Source of the DNA: Gordionus sp. m RMFG-2023
Taxonomy: Eukaryota > Nematomorpha > Gordioida > Chordodea > Parachordodidae
Assembly (NCBI RefSeq): GCF_954871325.1
Contig: NC_088776.1
Span: forward strand, 24,662,508-24,726,507
DNA: 64,000 nucleotides
Direction of reading: 5' to 3'
Shown: positions 29,601-44,600 of the stretch, piece by piece
How positions within the stretch are numbered: the stretch's first letter is position 1
Layout: each line of letters starts with the position of its first letter
Translations under genes and position numbers: made by a program
The notes under the pieces: generated by a model
Databases searched by the model: none
Seen by the model: only the letters and a program-made list of their open reading frames with translations
Told to the model about the DNA's origin: nothing

Positions 29601-32600
29601 TTCATCCAGAAAAATATTAGGACTGAAGATTTTGCTCATAGTAAGAACAAAGGTTTAGACATATATTATCGAAATCTCGAGGCTTATCCAATATTTTTTT
29701 GGCTAAAATATTGAGTTAGCCGTTTTGAAAAATCCGCTCAAAATGAGCCGTATGACCAAGTTTATAAGTACTAAGCCTCTTGAAAGGTGACATTAAAAGG
29801 GATACTCGAGGTTATTGCTAGACTTTTGCAGATATAACTGATAGTAGGTGTTACAATGGCCCAGTTTAGTCCTAAGCTGATAGAGAATCTAAATTCTTCA
29901 TTTTAGAATGTTCTCAATTTGTTTTTGATTGCTAGCTAATCACTCACACCTTAAGATCGGATAAAGATTGATTCCTTCTATCGAGAGAATCCAACAGGGC
30001 GACACTCTGGGTTTCATCTATTCTCCCTGGACTTCAGAGCTGATTCGGGAAATCAACAACCAATTTGAGCAAAATGTCCTTATTTGTATATTGATGGCAT
30101 ATTAAGTTGCCCACTTGTGGAAGTGGAGAAGGCAGTTAGATAATCTGATCCATCAAGAATAGTCTGAGACTAAGCCTTAATCCAGATATGAGTGAATATT
30201 TTATCCTGGGCATCTTTGATCTTAATCATGTCTTAGGTTCAATCACACAAACCTATACTCTTTAACTCCTCTGGGAATTCCGGTAGGGAATAATGAGTCT
30301 ATCAATACTTGCTAAAACTACACAAGAGATAACACTTGCTATATCCTGTCGCGCCTCCCTGCTTTCTAAGCTTTCTTCTTATTGAAGAACTGTCTTTTCA
30401 TTCCAAAGATTCTGTATACACTACCATCTCACGAATCTTTCAATATTGTGCCATTCTTGCCACACATGAGCTTTAGATTAAGCGCCTAAGAAAACAGATA
30501 TTCAATCTTAAATTGGAGATCTAACATGTTTACAGGCTGCCTTACCGACCAAAGCCGATGGCATTGGCATTAGGTCGCCATCCTTACTTATTCGCGCGTT
30601 CATTTTCTCTCGCCAATCATGTGAGCCCATCATAAATACACATCGTGACCTCTTGTTTCAATAGGCAATGGATCTTTGGAAATCTCTTTCCTTGCTAGAT
30701 CCCCCCCCCCCTCATCTACACGACAATAGGACTGGGATAGCCCTTTAGTTTGCAACTCCGTTGCATATCATAAATCGAGGAGCCTAACTTAATCTTTTTT
30801 TTATCTCTGCGGGGATCTGTTACGACTTTTTCGCTTCCCAACGAGAAATCTGTCCTCGCTGTTAACCAACGAAGTGTTGCGTCATAATCGTCTCCAAAGG
30901 CATCTACTCCCTATATTGCAATCTATCCTATCCTCAGGAATTCAAAGTGTAACCACACTATAGCCAGAACCTCAAAATCCACTGGTTTTCCATCAACCTA
31001 TGAGGCCATTCCGACTATACAGTTTCGATGGCAAACACACAGATGAATATCTACTATGATCTCTTGGAAAAAAGGCGAATATCGAGTTTTTTGCCTGAGA
31101 TTTTTCAGGCATTGATCTTCTTGCGCCATCCAATATAAATTGTCATGCTCTCGTGGACGCTAAGATGAATAAACTCGCCAAATATTTCCCAGTTTCCTAC
31201 TAACTTTACATTCATGCCCGTAATTGCAACGTAATTTGGCTCTTAACCCTAGTATTTTTTAAGTAGTTATAGCAAATGATCCCAACGAGAGATACTATCT
31301 ACAACAGAGGATGACCGAACATCCTCAAAATAAACTATATTAACTTCATGTTCTCGATCAATGAATATCAATTGAAAATAAGAATTTTATAAGTCAAATG
31401 GAAGAGAACAATTAAATAAGGCGTGTCAATTTTTAATTAGCATAATTTCATGGATTTTTTAAAATCATATCATGTCTTATCGTTCATAGCAATCAAATTC
31501 ATATTTGCACGATCATTGGGAAACTTCAACTTTATTTGTATAAACTCCACCATGCAATTATAATATTTCAAAGATTATAAATTTATCTTTTCTATTTTAT
31601 TAAATATATAAATTAATTTAGCAAATTATATTACAGGGTTTGCCGTTGTTTTCGAATAGGAACTCTTATTATGAGAACAGAAAATACGTAAACGACCTTT
31701 TTTTATAATTATAAAAAATATTTTAAAAAATGTTATTACCTCTATTTTTACCATTCTTTTCAAACAAATTCCCATTTAAAACGAGCATCTATTAAAAAAT
31801 ATAAAACTTATAATTTATTTATAAAAATCAGCTGAAGATCTGTAAAATTATTTTAAAATTTTCTAAATAAATTTATTTGCTTAAAATAATTTTGTGCATC
31901 GTATTCCATAAAAATAATCGAAATAATCTTAAAATTAATATTGTTTGGTAATAATTAATGGATGTCATGGCTTAGAATATCAATTTTCCAACTATTCCTT
32001 TCCTTGTGAGTACATTAGCCATTATTCAAAAATATTAATAAAATGGAAAAATTTTTAGTCAAAGAGATTAAAATCAAACGGTAATTTATTTTATTATTAT
32101 ATTATAATTATTTTATTAAATTCATAATTATTAGTGAGTTAGAATTAATAAGTATTTTTAATAATATTTTAATTATTAATAAATATTTATAATTTTTTAA
32201 ATATTTTTCATTTTTACTTCCATTTTATATAACAAATGAAATAGAAATACAAAAGTTAAATAAGGCTTAGCATGAAAAAAAGTAATGTGTCGTCAGAAGC
32301 GATAATTCAATTGATCAATCAGAGTTTATCATTGCTACTAGTAGCATCGATAAATTATTTACCTATAGCTCACTACTTTGTAGAAATTTACAAGAACCAA
32401 ATTTAGATTTAGTTCAGGTTATTGATTTAGCGGAAAATATATATATGAACAGGTAGATACAATAAGAATGAATGTAGACGAATATTTTCATAATATTTTT
32501 CTAGACGTTTAATCGAAGGCTAAATTTTATGATATAACACTAATTAAACCTCGTCTAGCACCTAGGCAATTATTGAGATATAAAATAAATATTGGCTCAA

Positions 32601-35600
32601 CTGAAGAATATTATAATATATCCATTTTCATCCCATTCTTAGATACATTTTTATCGCAAATAAAAGTACGGTTTTTAGATAAAAAAACAAGTCTTTAGCA
32701 ATCTTCAAGTTTTATTACCCAAAAATCCTTCTTCGTTTTCTAATGCCACTATTGGTAAAATTAAATATTTAGCAAATTTTTATTCTTATGATATTGATAC
32801 TGAAATAAATTTAATCAGTGAATTCAAATTGTGGTATAAATATTTACTACGTTTATCTATTTTACCTAATCATGCTATTGATGCGCTCAATCGGTGTAAA
32901 GAAACCTTGGCTCAATTTCCTAATATTTTGAAGTTGTTTTATATTCTTGCATGTTTACCTATTACAACATGTACGAATGAAAGGACTTTTTCCAACTTGA
33001 GAAGGTTGAAAACATATTTACGAAGTACTACTTTCGAATCTCGACTAAATGGGTTAGCGCTAATATCCACAGAGATTTGGTTCCAACGACAAACGAAATT
33101 CATGATGAATTGACAACATTCCCACGAAAATTAAAAATCATATTATAATTAATGTATTTAATAAAAATTTTTGTATAATATTGTATTTGATAAGAAGTTA
33201 ACAAAAACATGTTTTTTAAATTATTTTCTAGTCAATATTTTATACACACTACTATTAGTATTTTCAATAAAAAAATTATATTCTACTTATATTGTATGAA
33301 AATTTAAGCTGAGGCTAGTTTTTAAAGCAAATTTTATTAAAAAAATGGCATTAAACTTTATTTCAACTTTACATTTAAAAAAACTTTATTAAATATAATA
33401 TACCTATCTTAAAATAATAATAAAAGGCTTGTAATATCCATAGGAACGAATGAGTAAATAATAGTTAAAAATAGAAATATAATTATAAATCCCCCCCCCC
33501 CCCCCATAAGAAAATTCTGGATACGCCATTGGTATTGCATAAAAATATCGAAATAATCTTAAAAAAATTAATATTGTTTAGTAATAATTAATGGATGCCA
33601 TGGCTTAGCATGGATTTATATATTCCTTCAATTTAATAATAGATATTTTTCTTTTTTTCATCATTGATTTAAAAAAATATTTATAAAAAGTAAATATTCA
33701 TCAATAAAATAGATTCCTTCCAAGTTCGAATGAATTATGCATATGCGATTCACATTTTTTATATCAATGAATATTTCCTTTTAGTGTTTCCAAGATTATA
33801 CAATGATGGTCTAGAAAATAAAATTACTTGATGCCATTCTTTTAAACCTCCTTCATTAAAAGAATTTGATTCTATATTACTAAATCTTATAAGGCAAACT
33901 TATCCTCGTTGAGTATTCTTTTCTATAAAAAATCACAACCTTATTTTTATTCAAAAATAAGTTTATATATATTCTTTTTATTAAAAAAAATATAGATTGG
34001 AGTATTTTATAAATATATTTTTATGTATTACCAATGATGCGCAAGATTATTTTAAGCAAATAAATTTATTTTGAATTTTTTAAAATAATCTTAGATATCT
34101 AGCTTATTTTTATTAAATGTTCGTTTTAAATGAGAATTTATTCGGATGAACGATAAAAATAGGGTTAATAACATTTATTTATTTATTTTTTATGATGTTA
34201 AAGGATATTGTTTACATATTTTGTGTTCTCATTATAAAAGCTTCTCGAAAACAAAGGCAAACACTGTACCTTTTTATTACTATTCAATTAATTAAATTTT
34301 ACAAGTAAAAAAAGGGGAAAAAATGAAATTTCTTTTCGGTTTAGAAATTTATAGACCAGTTTTTTTTCATGGCTTATTGTAAGACAGTTTTTCTAAAATA
34401 TATGAAGGTTATAAATTTGAAGTATTGACCGATATTAATATTAACCAATACCATGAGTATCGATATAATAAATGTATCTTTTTAAATAATTTTTTTTATT
34501 TTTAAATCATACTTTATATATAAAAAAATAACAGTACGAATCCATTAATGATGAAAATGACGTTGCAGCTGCTATTTTACCTTTATCATCCATATTTTGT
34601 CGGGTAAATTATATTTTATTTCTTTAAAAAACATGGGTAATATTCTCTCCCCTCCCCATGCAGTGACGAAGAAGTTTACTACTAAGGAAGATTAATTTTT
34701 TATTAGTGAAACTTTATAAAATGCTAAGATTATCTTTGTTTTTGAGTAAAATTTAACTACTTGAATTTTAAAAGTTATTTTTAAATTTTTCTATAATTCT
34801 TCACTTGAAATCAATGATGGATTGGATTCATAATTTTGACTCATCCTGAGTCTACACAATAAATTTTTATTACTTAAAGATAAAAAGCCCTGCTCTTCAT
34901 TTTCGGTTTTTGGAGCCAAAGTTAAGATGAATTTGCATAATTTCAAAATTGAAAGTTTTAATCTATTCGGTGTATAAATTTCAGCATTTTATTGATATTC
35001 TTTTTAAATTCATCGTCCCGAAACACTACCTTTAATTCGGTTACCTGTTTATGTAAATTAAAAATTGAAAATAAGCTTCATTTAAATAACCAATAAATTT
35101 TTTTGATAATTTTTCGTGAAATATTTGGACAGTGTGCCACTCATATTTTTGATTCATCTAAAAAAAAATTTACAAATAAAATTTTTAATTTATTATTTTC
35201 CAAATTTTGTAAAGTTGGTGTTGATCTTCTTTTTTCAATGATCAATTTCTTGAGGGTGTATGAAAAATAATTAAAGATTTAAAAAAATATATAATTAATT
35301 TTTCTAAACTTTCTTTTTATTTAATAAAAAAACAAGCAATTTTATATTATTCCCCTATGGTCCAAAGAGTATTTACATTTGATAATTTTAGAAGAAAAAT
35401 TACAAGGCAAGCAATATTTTCCTTGCTTCTATGAATGCTTCGTCACTGCCATTATGTATTATTATGGGTTGGATATTAACCTTTTCTAAAACTTAAATCC
35501 ACCATTTCCGGTAAATAATGGACCCCAATATTAAAATTTTTATATAATTGGAGTTCTAAATAATTATTAATTCATATTCTAATTAGGCCTACAAAAAAAG

Positions 35601-38600
35601 AATCTTATCGAATAACACTATTATTCGTATTCGATTTGAATTTTTGAATCGAATAATTCATTGTTCATATTCTACGATTACTTAAATCATTATTCAATTC
35701 GATTTGATTAGAAATTTTTTATAATGTTTATAAAAAATAGATTATATTTTGTAAATAAAATTGTATACAGATTTGGATGCTTAAAATGACACCTTTAAGG
35801 ATTCTAGTAAACCCAAGCTAATTGCCATTAGCATATTAAAATTTACAGAAAATTACCGAAATAAAACCTAATGATTTCATAACCTTATCCGAACAAATAT
35901 ATAATAATATAAATATTTAAAAAAATTAATATTATCATATATACAACAATTAAATGTTTTACTTCTTATGAAGATAAAAAAAGAAGAAATAAAATTTAAA
36001 AAATCTACTAGGAAAATTTAATAATTACTTTATATTTTTACTTACTAATACTAACGAAAAAATAAAATATTTCCTAAAAATTACGAATATAAATGAATAT
36101 TTATAAATAATTTCTACTAATTCGAATTGAATAATAAAAATTTACTATTCGACGAATATTTTTTCTCATTATTCATATTATGATTCGAATTTTCATAATT
36201 CGTTATAGGCATAATTCTAATTTTGATTAAAATATACGCCTTAATCATTGTAACATAATTTTGATTTTTGGACAATTTATCAAAATTTTTTTTTATTATG
36301 TTTATATCAAAAGCAAATTGATGATAAAGGAAGGAATATTAGAATATTTAATAAATTAGTTATTAAAAAATATTTTAACAACTAAAAGATTGATTAATTT
36401 GACAAGTTACTGAATATTTCGAATCATATAAATAACACCCCCTATGGAATACCCTTAAAAAGAAAATACGTCTTAATTAGATAGCATTGAGATTCAATAT
36501 TTACATATTTAAAATAATATTTATTTATCTAGAAATTGTGCACTGGTATTCTGCAATTCGCGTATACATGTTTGCAAGACCATTTAGTTTGGACAAATTT
36601 ACAATTTTGGGAGTATGCATTTTACAATGATGTTCAGAAACAGTTGAAGAATCACTATTCTTCCCTAAAGGTATATTTCATTTTTTATTCATAACAAAAA
36701 TTATAGGTTATAAAAATTTATTTATATAGAATTTCGACACTGTTGATAAGAATGGATCAGATTGCAAAATTGTTTTGGATATTGCAGCGCAACACGTAAA
36801 TGAATATCAAAATAAATCCTTTTTTTTATTTAACAGGCTTTATTTAAACATTAAAATGATAATTAAAAGTGTTTATATTTTTAACGTGCATTAATATTAT
36901 ATTTAAAAATAATTATTTTAATGGTAAAACCCGTTTGGAAAAATAAATTTAAAATTTATTTCTACGTTTCTAACATTAATTATCATTGTCAAGGACACAT
37001 AAAATTCCTATAAAGTATAGAAATTAAAATAGAAGAAATCTTTAAATTAATAATGAAATAATCAAAATAATTAATGTAGCAAAAAAAATATGTTAGGTTA
37101 GATAGGGAATAATAGGCAACAGAGAAGATAAACATAACCTACCAATTGGAATAACTTTTATTTACTACTTAACATTATTTTTTTTACCATATTATTTATT
37201 TATATTATTTATTTTGCCTATTTCTTTTATTATTGATTTTAGAATTTTTTCTTCCTTTTTTATTTCAATATTTTCATTATAATTTTTAATTTTATGTTTC
37301 CTTGACAAGATAACTAAAATATCATCTAAATGTCGGTTTTTTATTTCAATGCAAAATGATGATTTTTTAAATAAGTATATAGATTCAAAAAAAAATGAAT
37401 TCCTTGCCCTTACGACATCGAATGTTAAATTTTTAGGAAAACATTTTTAACTTAGATTAAAATTCCTGTATGTTCGACATTGACTTTTTGTTAAATACAA
37501 GGATAGGGAGGTCATCCTCCGGTTTTTAGGTTTGATTTAAATTCAAATACCTGACTGAACCTCGGCCCATAACTAGTCGGATTTGAACTCAAAAATCGGT
37601 TTAGTCTTAGTCAAAGACCGTTAGAACCAACGTTGACCTTCCTGCCAATAGAAATGGGTCATCGGGATAAGTATTTTAAAAATACTATGATATATTTTTA
37701 TAATAGATTAATACACAAAAATATTCTAAAGAAGCTTAAATATATAAACCGGCAAGGTATTTATTTACGGAAAAGGTATATGCAGCAATCTCCTTTTTGA
37801 TTGAGATAATATTTCAATAATTTTATTAGTATTTGGTGCCAAATCCCTATTTTTTTACAAAAAAGATTAAATTTTCCGAACAGGAAAGTCTAGCCTTGGG
37901 ATCTGAGGCTACCGACACCGAGGAGTCCATTATATTTAGTTTGGCAATTCATCATGTAAATCAAATGGTATACATGCGTCTCCCTTTGTTACCTTCTATC
38001 TCTCGCCGGGTTCCTTCCGAAAATTTAATAAGTTAAAAAAAATTAAAATATTATTTTTTTATTTAATAAAACATTTAAATTAATAATTACTGGCACAAAA
38101 AATATAACGTTATTTGCTATGGCTTTAATCATGTGATAAAAAATTAAATCGCTTACAAGCTCATGAAGTCCAGATATAATGTTTTGCAACAAATTTGCTT
38201 ATATTATTCTTCAAAAGTCGAAATACAAATTTAAACAAATGCCTATAGGTTTGATAGGCGATCAAGAACAGCGGCAAATCGAACATGACGAGTGGCATGA
38301 TGGTGGATATCTACTGGTCAACGATAACATTACCACGATCACCACAAGCTCGCCCAGCTTAATGACAGCTAGGTTTATATTTAATTTTTACAGAGAAAAA
38401 TATAATTTCCTTTAACTGTTTTAAATTTTTTATTAATGTAAAAACGTTTGGATCAATTAAATTTGACATTAAAAAAAATGGAATAAGATGAATAATTTTA
38501 TACAATTATTTCTCTATACATTTTATAGCTTAGTTTACAGTTTATAGCTAGTATACTGATTAACCTGAAGAATTTAAATATAGCAATAACTAATTTTAAC

Positions 38601-41600
38601 TGTCACGAATAATAAGAATAAACATTCAACGCTTTAAGGGTTTTTGAACCCCACGCCCTGGGCCTCAATGAAGTGAAAAATTAACCCTTTCTATATGATT
38701 TTTTTCTAAAATTTAACATAATCAATCTCGTTATATTTCATTAAAATATATATCCTAATAGCACAGTTGTCTGTATCAAATATAATATATTTTTTAAAGT
38801 AATTTATAGAAAATAATCCAAAAAATATTATAATTCATAAAAAAATAATAATTTTATATTATTTCAAAATCTTTAAGCTTATTGCAAATTTTTTAATAAA
38901 AAAATGGAAATGACTAAGAAGCAAAAAACGGGACACGCTCGGGACTAATTTTTAGATTATGGTTAATAATAACCAGCTGATTATCACCAACCAATAGTTA
39001 TTTATTATTCCTATCCTAATTTATGATGCCTTAAATAATTTTGATATTGAATTGTATTTATTATATATTACTAGCTGATAGCCCGTCACGAATGACGGGG
39101 AATCAGAATTTTATCCTTTATTTGATGATGGATAAATCAGAAATTTTCCTATCTTATGAGCTGTTATTCAGAAATTTATATTTATTAAGATAAGGGGTTA
39201 TTCTAAAATTTTCCATACTTTTTATATGTTAATGTCTAGCAAGAATATATATTTTAGATTATAAATTACAATATAAATGAATAAAAATTTAGTTTAAAAG
39301 ATTTTTGATAGTGCACATAAATTAAAATAATCGAAAATGTATATTTAAATACACCTCATAAGATAGGAAAATTCTGATTCCCCATCATTCTTGACGGGCT
39401 ATCAGCTAGTAACTTATATTTTTGATAACGGGTTATTATAAAATCCCTAAAATATATTTAAATTTAAAGCAAGGTCACAACAGGCATTTTTTTTTGTTAT
39501 TATTTCCTCCATATATATACTTCACAATAGCTTTCTTTATTTCCTTGTGTCCAACAATTTCTTGAATCCAGCAATTATCAGAATTTTTTTTGCAAATGAT
39601 TTAAATAAGGCATATCTGTGGTTTGCCCGTTCCTTTAATTTCAAATAAAGTCAGATGGGAATAAAATAATTCAGTTATTGAAATTAGAGAGCTTCATGGG
39701 CCTTGATTTATTCATTAGCCTCCAGCCCAGGTCAGCAGTAAATATAATTTGCAGGCCTATTCTATATTTAATAAAAAATTCAAACCCAAGCCCATTATAA
39801 GTTTCAAAAATTTACCCAAGCCCATATCCCAAAATTTAATTTATTTAAATGAAAATATACAATATTTGAGTGCAGAAGAGAAAAAAAATGCAATATATTT
39901 TTAAGTTAGTCACAGTTTAATAGGCAAAATTTAATGAAAATTTTTTATTTGTCAAAATCCCAGTCCTGGCACAGGCTCGTTAGTAAATATATTATACCTG
40001 GCACCTCATGGGCCGCAAGCCTCCCCATGAAGATCTCTGATTGAAATGTTAAACCATTTTAAATCATTAAAATATTTTGTCACCTGAGTTAGAGGTTATT
40101 CTATCTCCATTTTTGTCAAAAATAATTTTTTTTGTTAGATTAAATTTATGAATATATTAATCTATTTACAAAAAAAATCTTAGAAATTTAACTTATAAAA
40201 TAAGTTATAGCTAGTATTAGATTTTTCTATCTCCCTATTTCTTCTTATTGTTAAAATTATATTATTCCATTTACAAAAAATAATCAATCCATCCAGCATG
40301 GTCCTTTAAAACGTTTTCAAGTATTATGTAAATGAAATTAAGTGTTATTTTACCTGATTGTATGGTTTTATATAAAGATCCTGATATTACTGGTTCAAAA
40401 AATTAAAAAGAATATTTTTTATTATTTTAAGATAAATAATATTACCAAAATTTTTTCATTCCATTAAAATATTTTATTTAAATTTTTAAAATAAAATTTT
40501 ATCTGTCTTGTTTACAATAATAATTATTATTTTTAAATAGAATTTTTGGATTTAAAGAGAAGTTGATTGGAGAATAGAATAATATTTTTAATAATAAAAT
40601 GATTTTTTAAGAAATATATCATAGTATTTTATATAATTAAGTGATAAGGAGTATTAAATATACACATCCTTAAATTAAAAAAAAAATTAAAAAAGCATTT
40701 CTAATATTCAAAATACAGAGAAAAGTGGAGATGGAATAATATAATTCTCAGGCGAGTAGTAAGGAATAAGAATTTTTATTATGAAAAGTTAACTGAATTT
40801 ATAATATAAGATCTCTTTTTATATCCAAAGTAAATCAATTATGTAATTATATATTATATAAAATAACGTTTTCTATAAAAATTAATATAAAATAAAAGTT
40901 TAATTCTATATATCACACGATAGCCTTAAACCTTCATTATCTACAATATATTAACAAAATAAAATCGTTACTAATAAGTAACAGAAACAAATGTTAAAAA
41001 TGGACAAAAAATTAAATAGATGCAATGAAAGATAATTTATTAAATGTAGACATAGCATTTTATATTTTGCCCTTTAGTCAGAACCTCTAGAAGAATTGAA
41101 TGTTTCCAATGGATAGAAATTAAAAATGTTCCCATGTAGTCAAAAATAAAATCCGATAGTTGAATATGCAAAATCTGCTCTTCACTAAAAATGGGTCTGA
41201 TTTCTCTTATATTCCTATCCTTAAAAATGTAATTAACTGCTATTATAGCAAGCTTTATTTTTTTTCTATATCAGTTCATAATGCCAACGTTGAAATAATC
41301 TTTTCTTTAATCAGTAGCCAAATGAGAGGAATAAATTATCTGTCCCATTGCAATTGGCTATTTAAGATTATTAGCAAAAATAATTGCCAAGGGTCAAAAC
41401 CCATGGTCTTAACTTATTAGGCATAATAGCAATTAGGATTAAGTGTTTAAGGGATACGTCAAAATAGCATGCCATTCGTATTATATTCAGAATCCTCTCC
41501 TAACATGGATATTATCAAAGTATATTAAAAGTACTTTTAATAACAAATTTCGAGAACATTTCATTAATTGTTTACTCCTAAATTTTATTCAGCCCACATG

Positions 41601-44600
41601 TCATAGACTGATGAAAGGATCCAGCAGGGGGCACATGTCCTCTCTTATTTCACCTTGGTGTTCGTGATCTCATCAAAAATAAAATAATTGAAGTATAAAT
41701 TTTTTTGAAGCCAATTTTAAAAGACTTAATTTTAATAAATCCAAACTGCTTCCAATAATAACAATTAGCGCTAAATAACAGACCTATTATATTTCATAGA
41801 AGTGATAACTCATAAATTATGATGTTTTTAATATAACAACTCCAAGGGTGTAACTAAACTGAGAATGATATAAATGCAAAAATGAATCCCGGAAAAAAAC
41901 CCCAGGAAAAAAAACCCCCGGAAAATAAACCCCCGGTAAATAAACTCTTAGGAAAAAAAACCCCCAGAATTTTTTTTCCTTTTTATAGAATTTAATTAAG
42001 ACCTAATAATATAGGCATATTTTTATTTGGCCTACTCTTCATAAAAAAATGCTTAAATAAGAAAAACTGATGTTCAAATTGGTACTGGGAAAAAATGCCT
42101 CAGTAAAATAACTATGTATTGTAAAAAAATTTTGCTATAGTAAAAATACAATCTTTAAATATGATATTAAATAGACTAAATTTGACAAAATAAGAAATGT
42201 TCATTTTATTGGTAAATCATGATTATGTATATACAAATTTTATAATAATAATTATATGGGTTGACATCGAATATTGAAGGAAATCGCTCTTATAAAATCT
42301 GGAAGGCTTCGCACCCCATCACGGTCTTCTTCGCAAAGTTTCTTTAGCCGAATCTGGTTGTTAGAACTCTGCGATTTTGTTTTCGATGTCCAACTACCTA
42401 TGCGCCATCTTTCAAGTTTGGTTTCATCGGCAGCCACCTCGCATTTCATTTTTTTAATGAGTACCCAGATTGATGGGTGTTTATTCCTAACCAGATCAGA
42501 AAAACGATGATTCCAACCTTCGCATTGATTATTTGTTCGTTCTTCATCTGAGAGAGTGCTCTGATTCACGTTCCAGGTTTCTGGAGGAAATCGAGGCTCA
42601 ATTCGACGTGTTTGGGATTGAGAATTGCTTCTTATGACCTCCCTTGATACTCCATTGACATAATTTTTATCGAAATAATCAAGAATATCCTTACCATTGC
42701 TCGGAGTAACCGATCTCAGGAATGTCATTGCATTGCCCATATCACATAACGGAAATGCTAAGCCGTCCATCATGCCACAAAAAAAACTTAGTTTCATCGG
42801 TCCTGTATATACCACTCTGTCCTATTAGATATTAGATTCAAGGAATCATCTGTTGCGAACATTATTATGCGTTCTTCAGCTTGTGGGCCATTATCAAATA
42901 ATAAAAATCGTTTTGAGTTCTGGGAGCCACAATTTGCCCAATCACCTATAATATTTAAATTTTTATGAAAATATAATTATATTTAAACTAATACCTTCAA
43001 TAACTAGGTCTTCCAAATTCTCAAGATTTGAAGGGTGTTGCATTGCTTTGTGATTCCTTAGAGTTCTTTTTAAAGAATCTTCTGATAACATATGCGACTG
43101 AACTCTTTGGTCTAATTTTACAATTTCCTCTGCATAAATTTGAAGAGGTTTTGCCAAAGAGTCTGCACATCGCTTCTTCATGTTAGCAATGGATTTCATT
43201 GCTACTAGTCCATCAATATTTGATGGATGATTATGAGCTGTATCAAGAACCGGGTCTTGATTATCGAGTGTTGAAAAAAGTATTGCTCGGCATTTAAAAG
43301 AAGAATATGAATAAAATATTTTTGTAAATTAAAAAATTTTTTTTGTCTTTATATACGGCATAAAGATCCAAATTATTATTGTTTAATTTTATAAATAAAT
43401 ACCAATTATAGCGTTTTTAATTGATAAACAATTTTTATTCTTTTGATTAAAAATACATTTTAAAACTTAATGATCAAAATACATTTTAATATCTGTTCAT
43501 TTAACTAGTTGCTGAACAATAATATTTTTAACAAATTATTAACTTGCAATTGTCTAAATACCAATTAAATATAAATTATTGCTAGATTATACTTAAATAT
43601 GAGAATGTATAAAAATAATCCCAAGGGGTTTTTTTCCTGGGGGTTTTTTCCCGGGGGTTTTATTTCCTGGGGGTTTTTTTCCGGGGGTTTTTTTCCTGGG
43701 GGTTTATTTTCCGGGGATTTTTTTTCCGGGGGTTTTTTTCCTATTACCATGCAAAAATATATAATCATACAAAATGCAAGTAGCTAAGCTAAATTTTCTG
43801 ATTTGATAGATTTCTTTTTATTGATAATTTATCTAAATAAAATTTGTTAGATTTTATAGTTATGAAAAATGAATATTTAGCCTGCAACCCAATATCTTAA
43901 CGCCTTCAGTGGGTTGAGTATATAAAAGTTAATTTTCGTAGTATGAATTGATTGTTTAAAAAAAATAATATGACTAAAAGAATAACTTTAAAAAATTAAA
44001 CCTTATGAAGATGGTAAAATGTGTTAGAAATGGTAGCTAAATGGATGAATGTTTGAGTTTGGTATAATGATTACCATTGGACCTAATACGCTATAATCAT
44101 TTTTATTGGACAAATATTTTTTAAAAGAATACTATTGGCTAAATTTGATTGACATTTTTTGAGGATTATTATAAAGGATAAGAATTTTTTTTATTGATAT
44201 CATCAATTTGCTATTGTATAACATTACCGGACCGCAAAATGATTTTTGAGGGTGGGAGGGGGAGGTAAGTTTTGGAGGGAGTTAGCCTCTAGCAAATTTT
44301 TTGACTTGACACACTGATGATAACTAAATCTAAAGAAAAGTAGAAGTCGTTGATCGATTTTGCTATTGACTCCAACAAAACTTAATATTCTTGGATATGC
44401 ACCTCACCAATATTTGGCAGGCATATTTGTTTTGCGTCGTATTGCTCGGCATAAATAAAATAACGGAGTTTAAAAATTTTCTAGCCAATAATGGAAAATT
44501 AAGTTAAATTTAGGATTAGAAATAGAATGTAGAGGGGTAGGATGAATATAAATATTTATAATAGTTTTTATAAAGAAATACACTTATTAATTATGAAAAA

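Larger units (their letters stand above)
31634..34266 (+). mobile_element. hAT transposon with long (about 270 bp) inverted ends
   Basis: Left end CAGGGTTTGCCGTTGTTTTC, right end read inward CAGTGTTTGCCTTTGTTTTC; similarity continues inverted to about 31905 and 34030 (shared ctcatttaaaacga and aataaatttatttgct). The transposase is on the plus strand: [13 protein letters not shown] at 32043 before a gtaatt, [19 protein letters not shown] near 32400, [14 protein letters not shown] near 32560, and an intact C-terminal stretch at 32829-33113 with [20 protein letters not shown]. This is the ZMYM1-like hAT group. The middle is reduced and broken. No clean 8-bp duplication seen. Confidence 0.85.

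Noticed and set aside
29355-29620. Open stretch after gttttag that could be the next Sbf exon ([11 protein letters not shown]...)
   Set aside because: It does not resemble the expected SBF sequence and its donor leaves the wrong phase; the exon at 34535-34603 fits both by similarity and by phase.
42274-42510. Plus-strand open frame inside the MULE
   Set aside because: Antisense shadow of the well-supported minus-strand transposase C-terminus.
43565-43787. Pro/Gly/Lys-rich open frames on both strands
   Set aside because: They are readings of the repeated GGGGGTTTTTTTCC units that form the MULE end, not genes.
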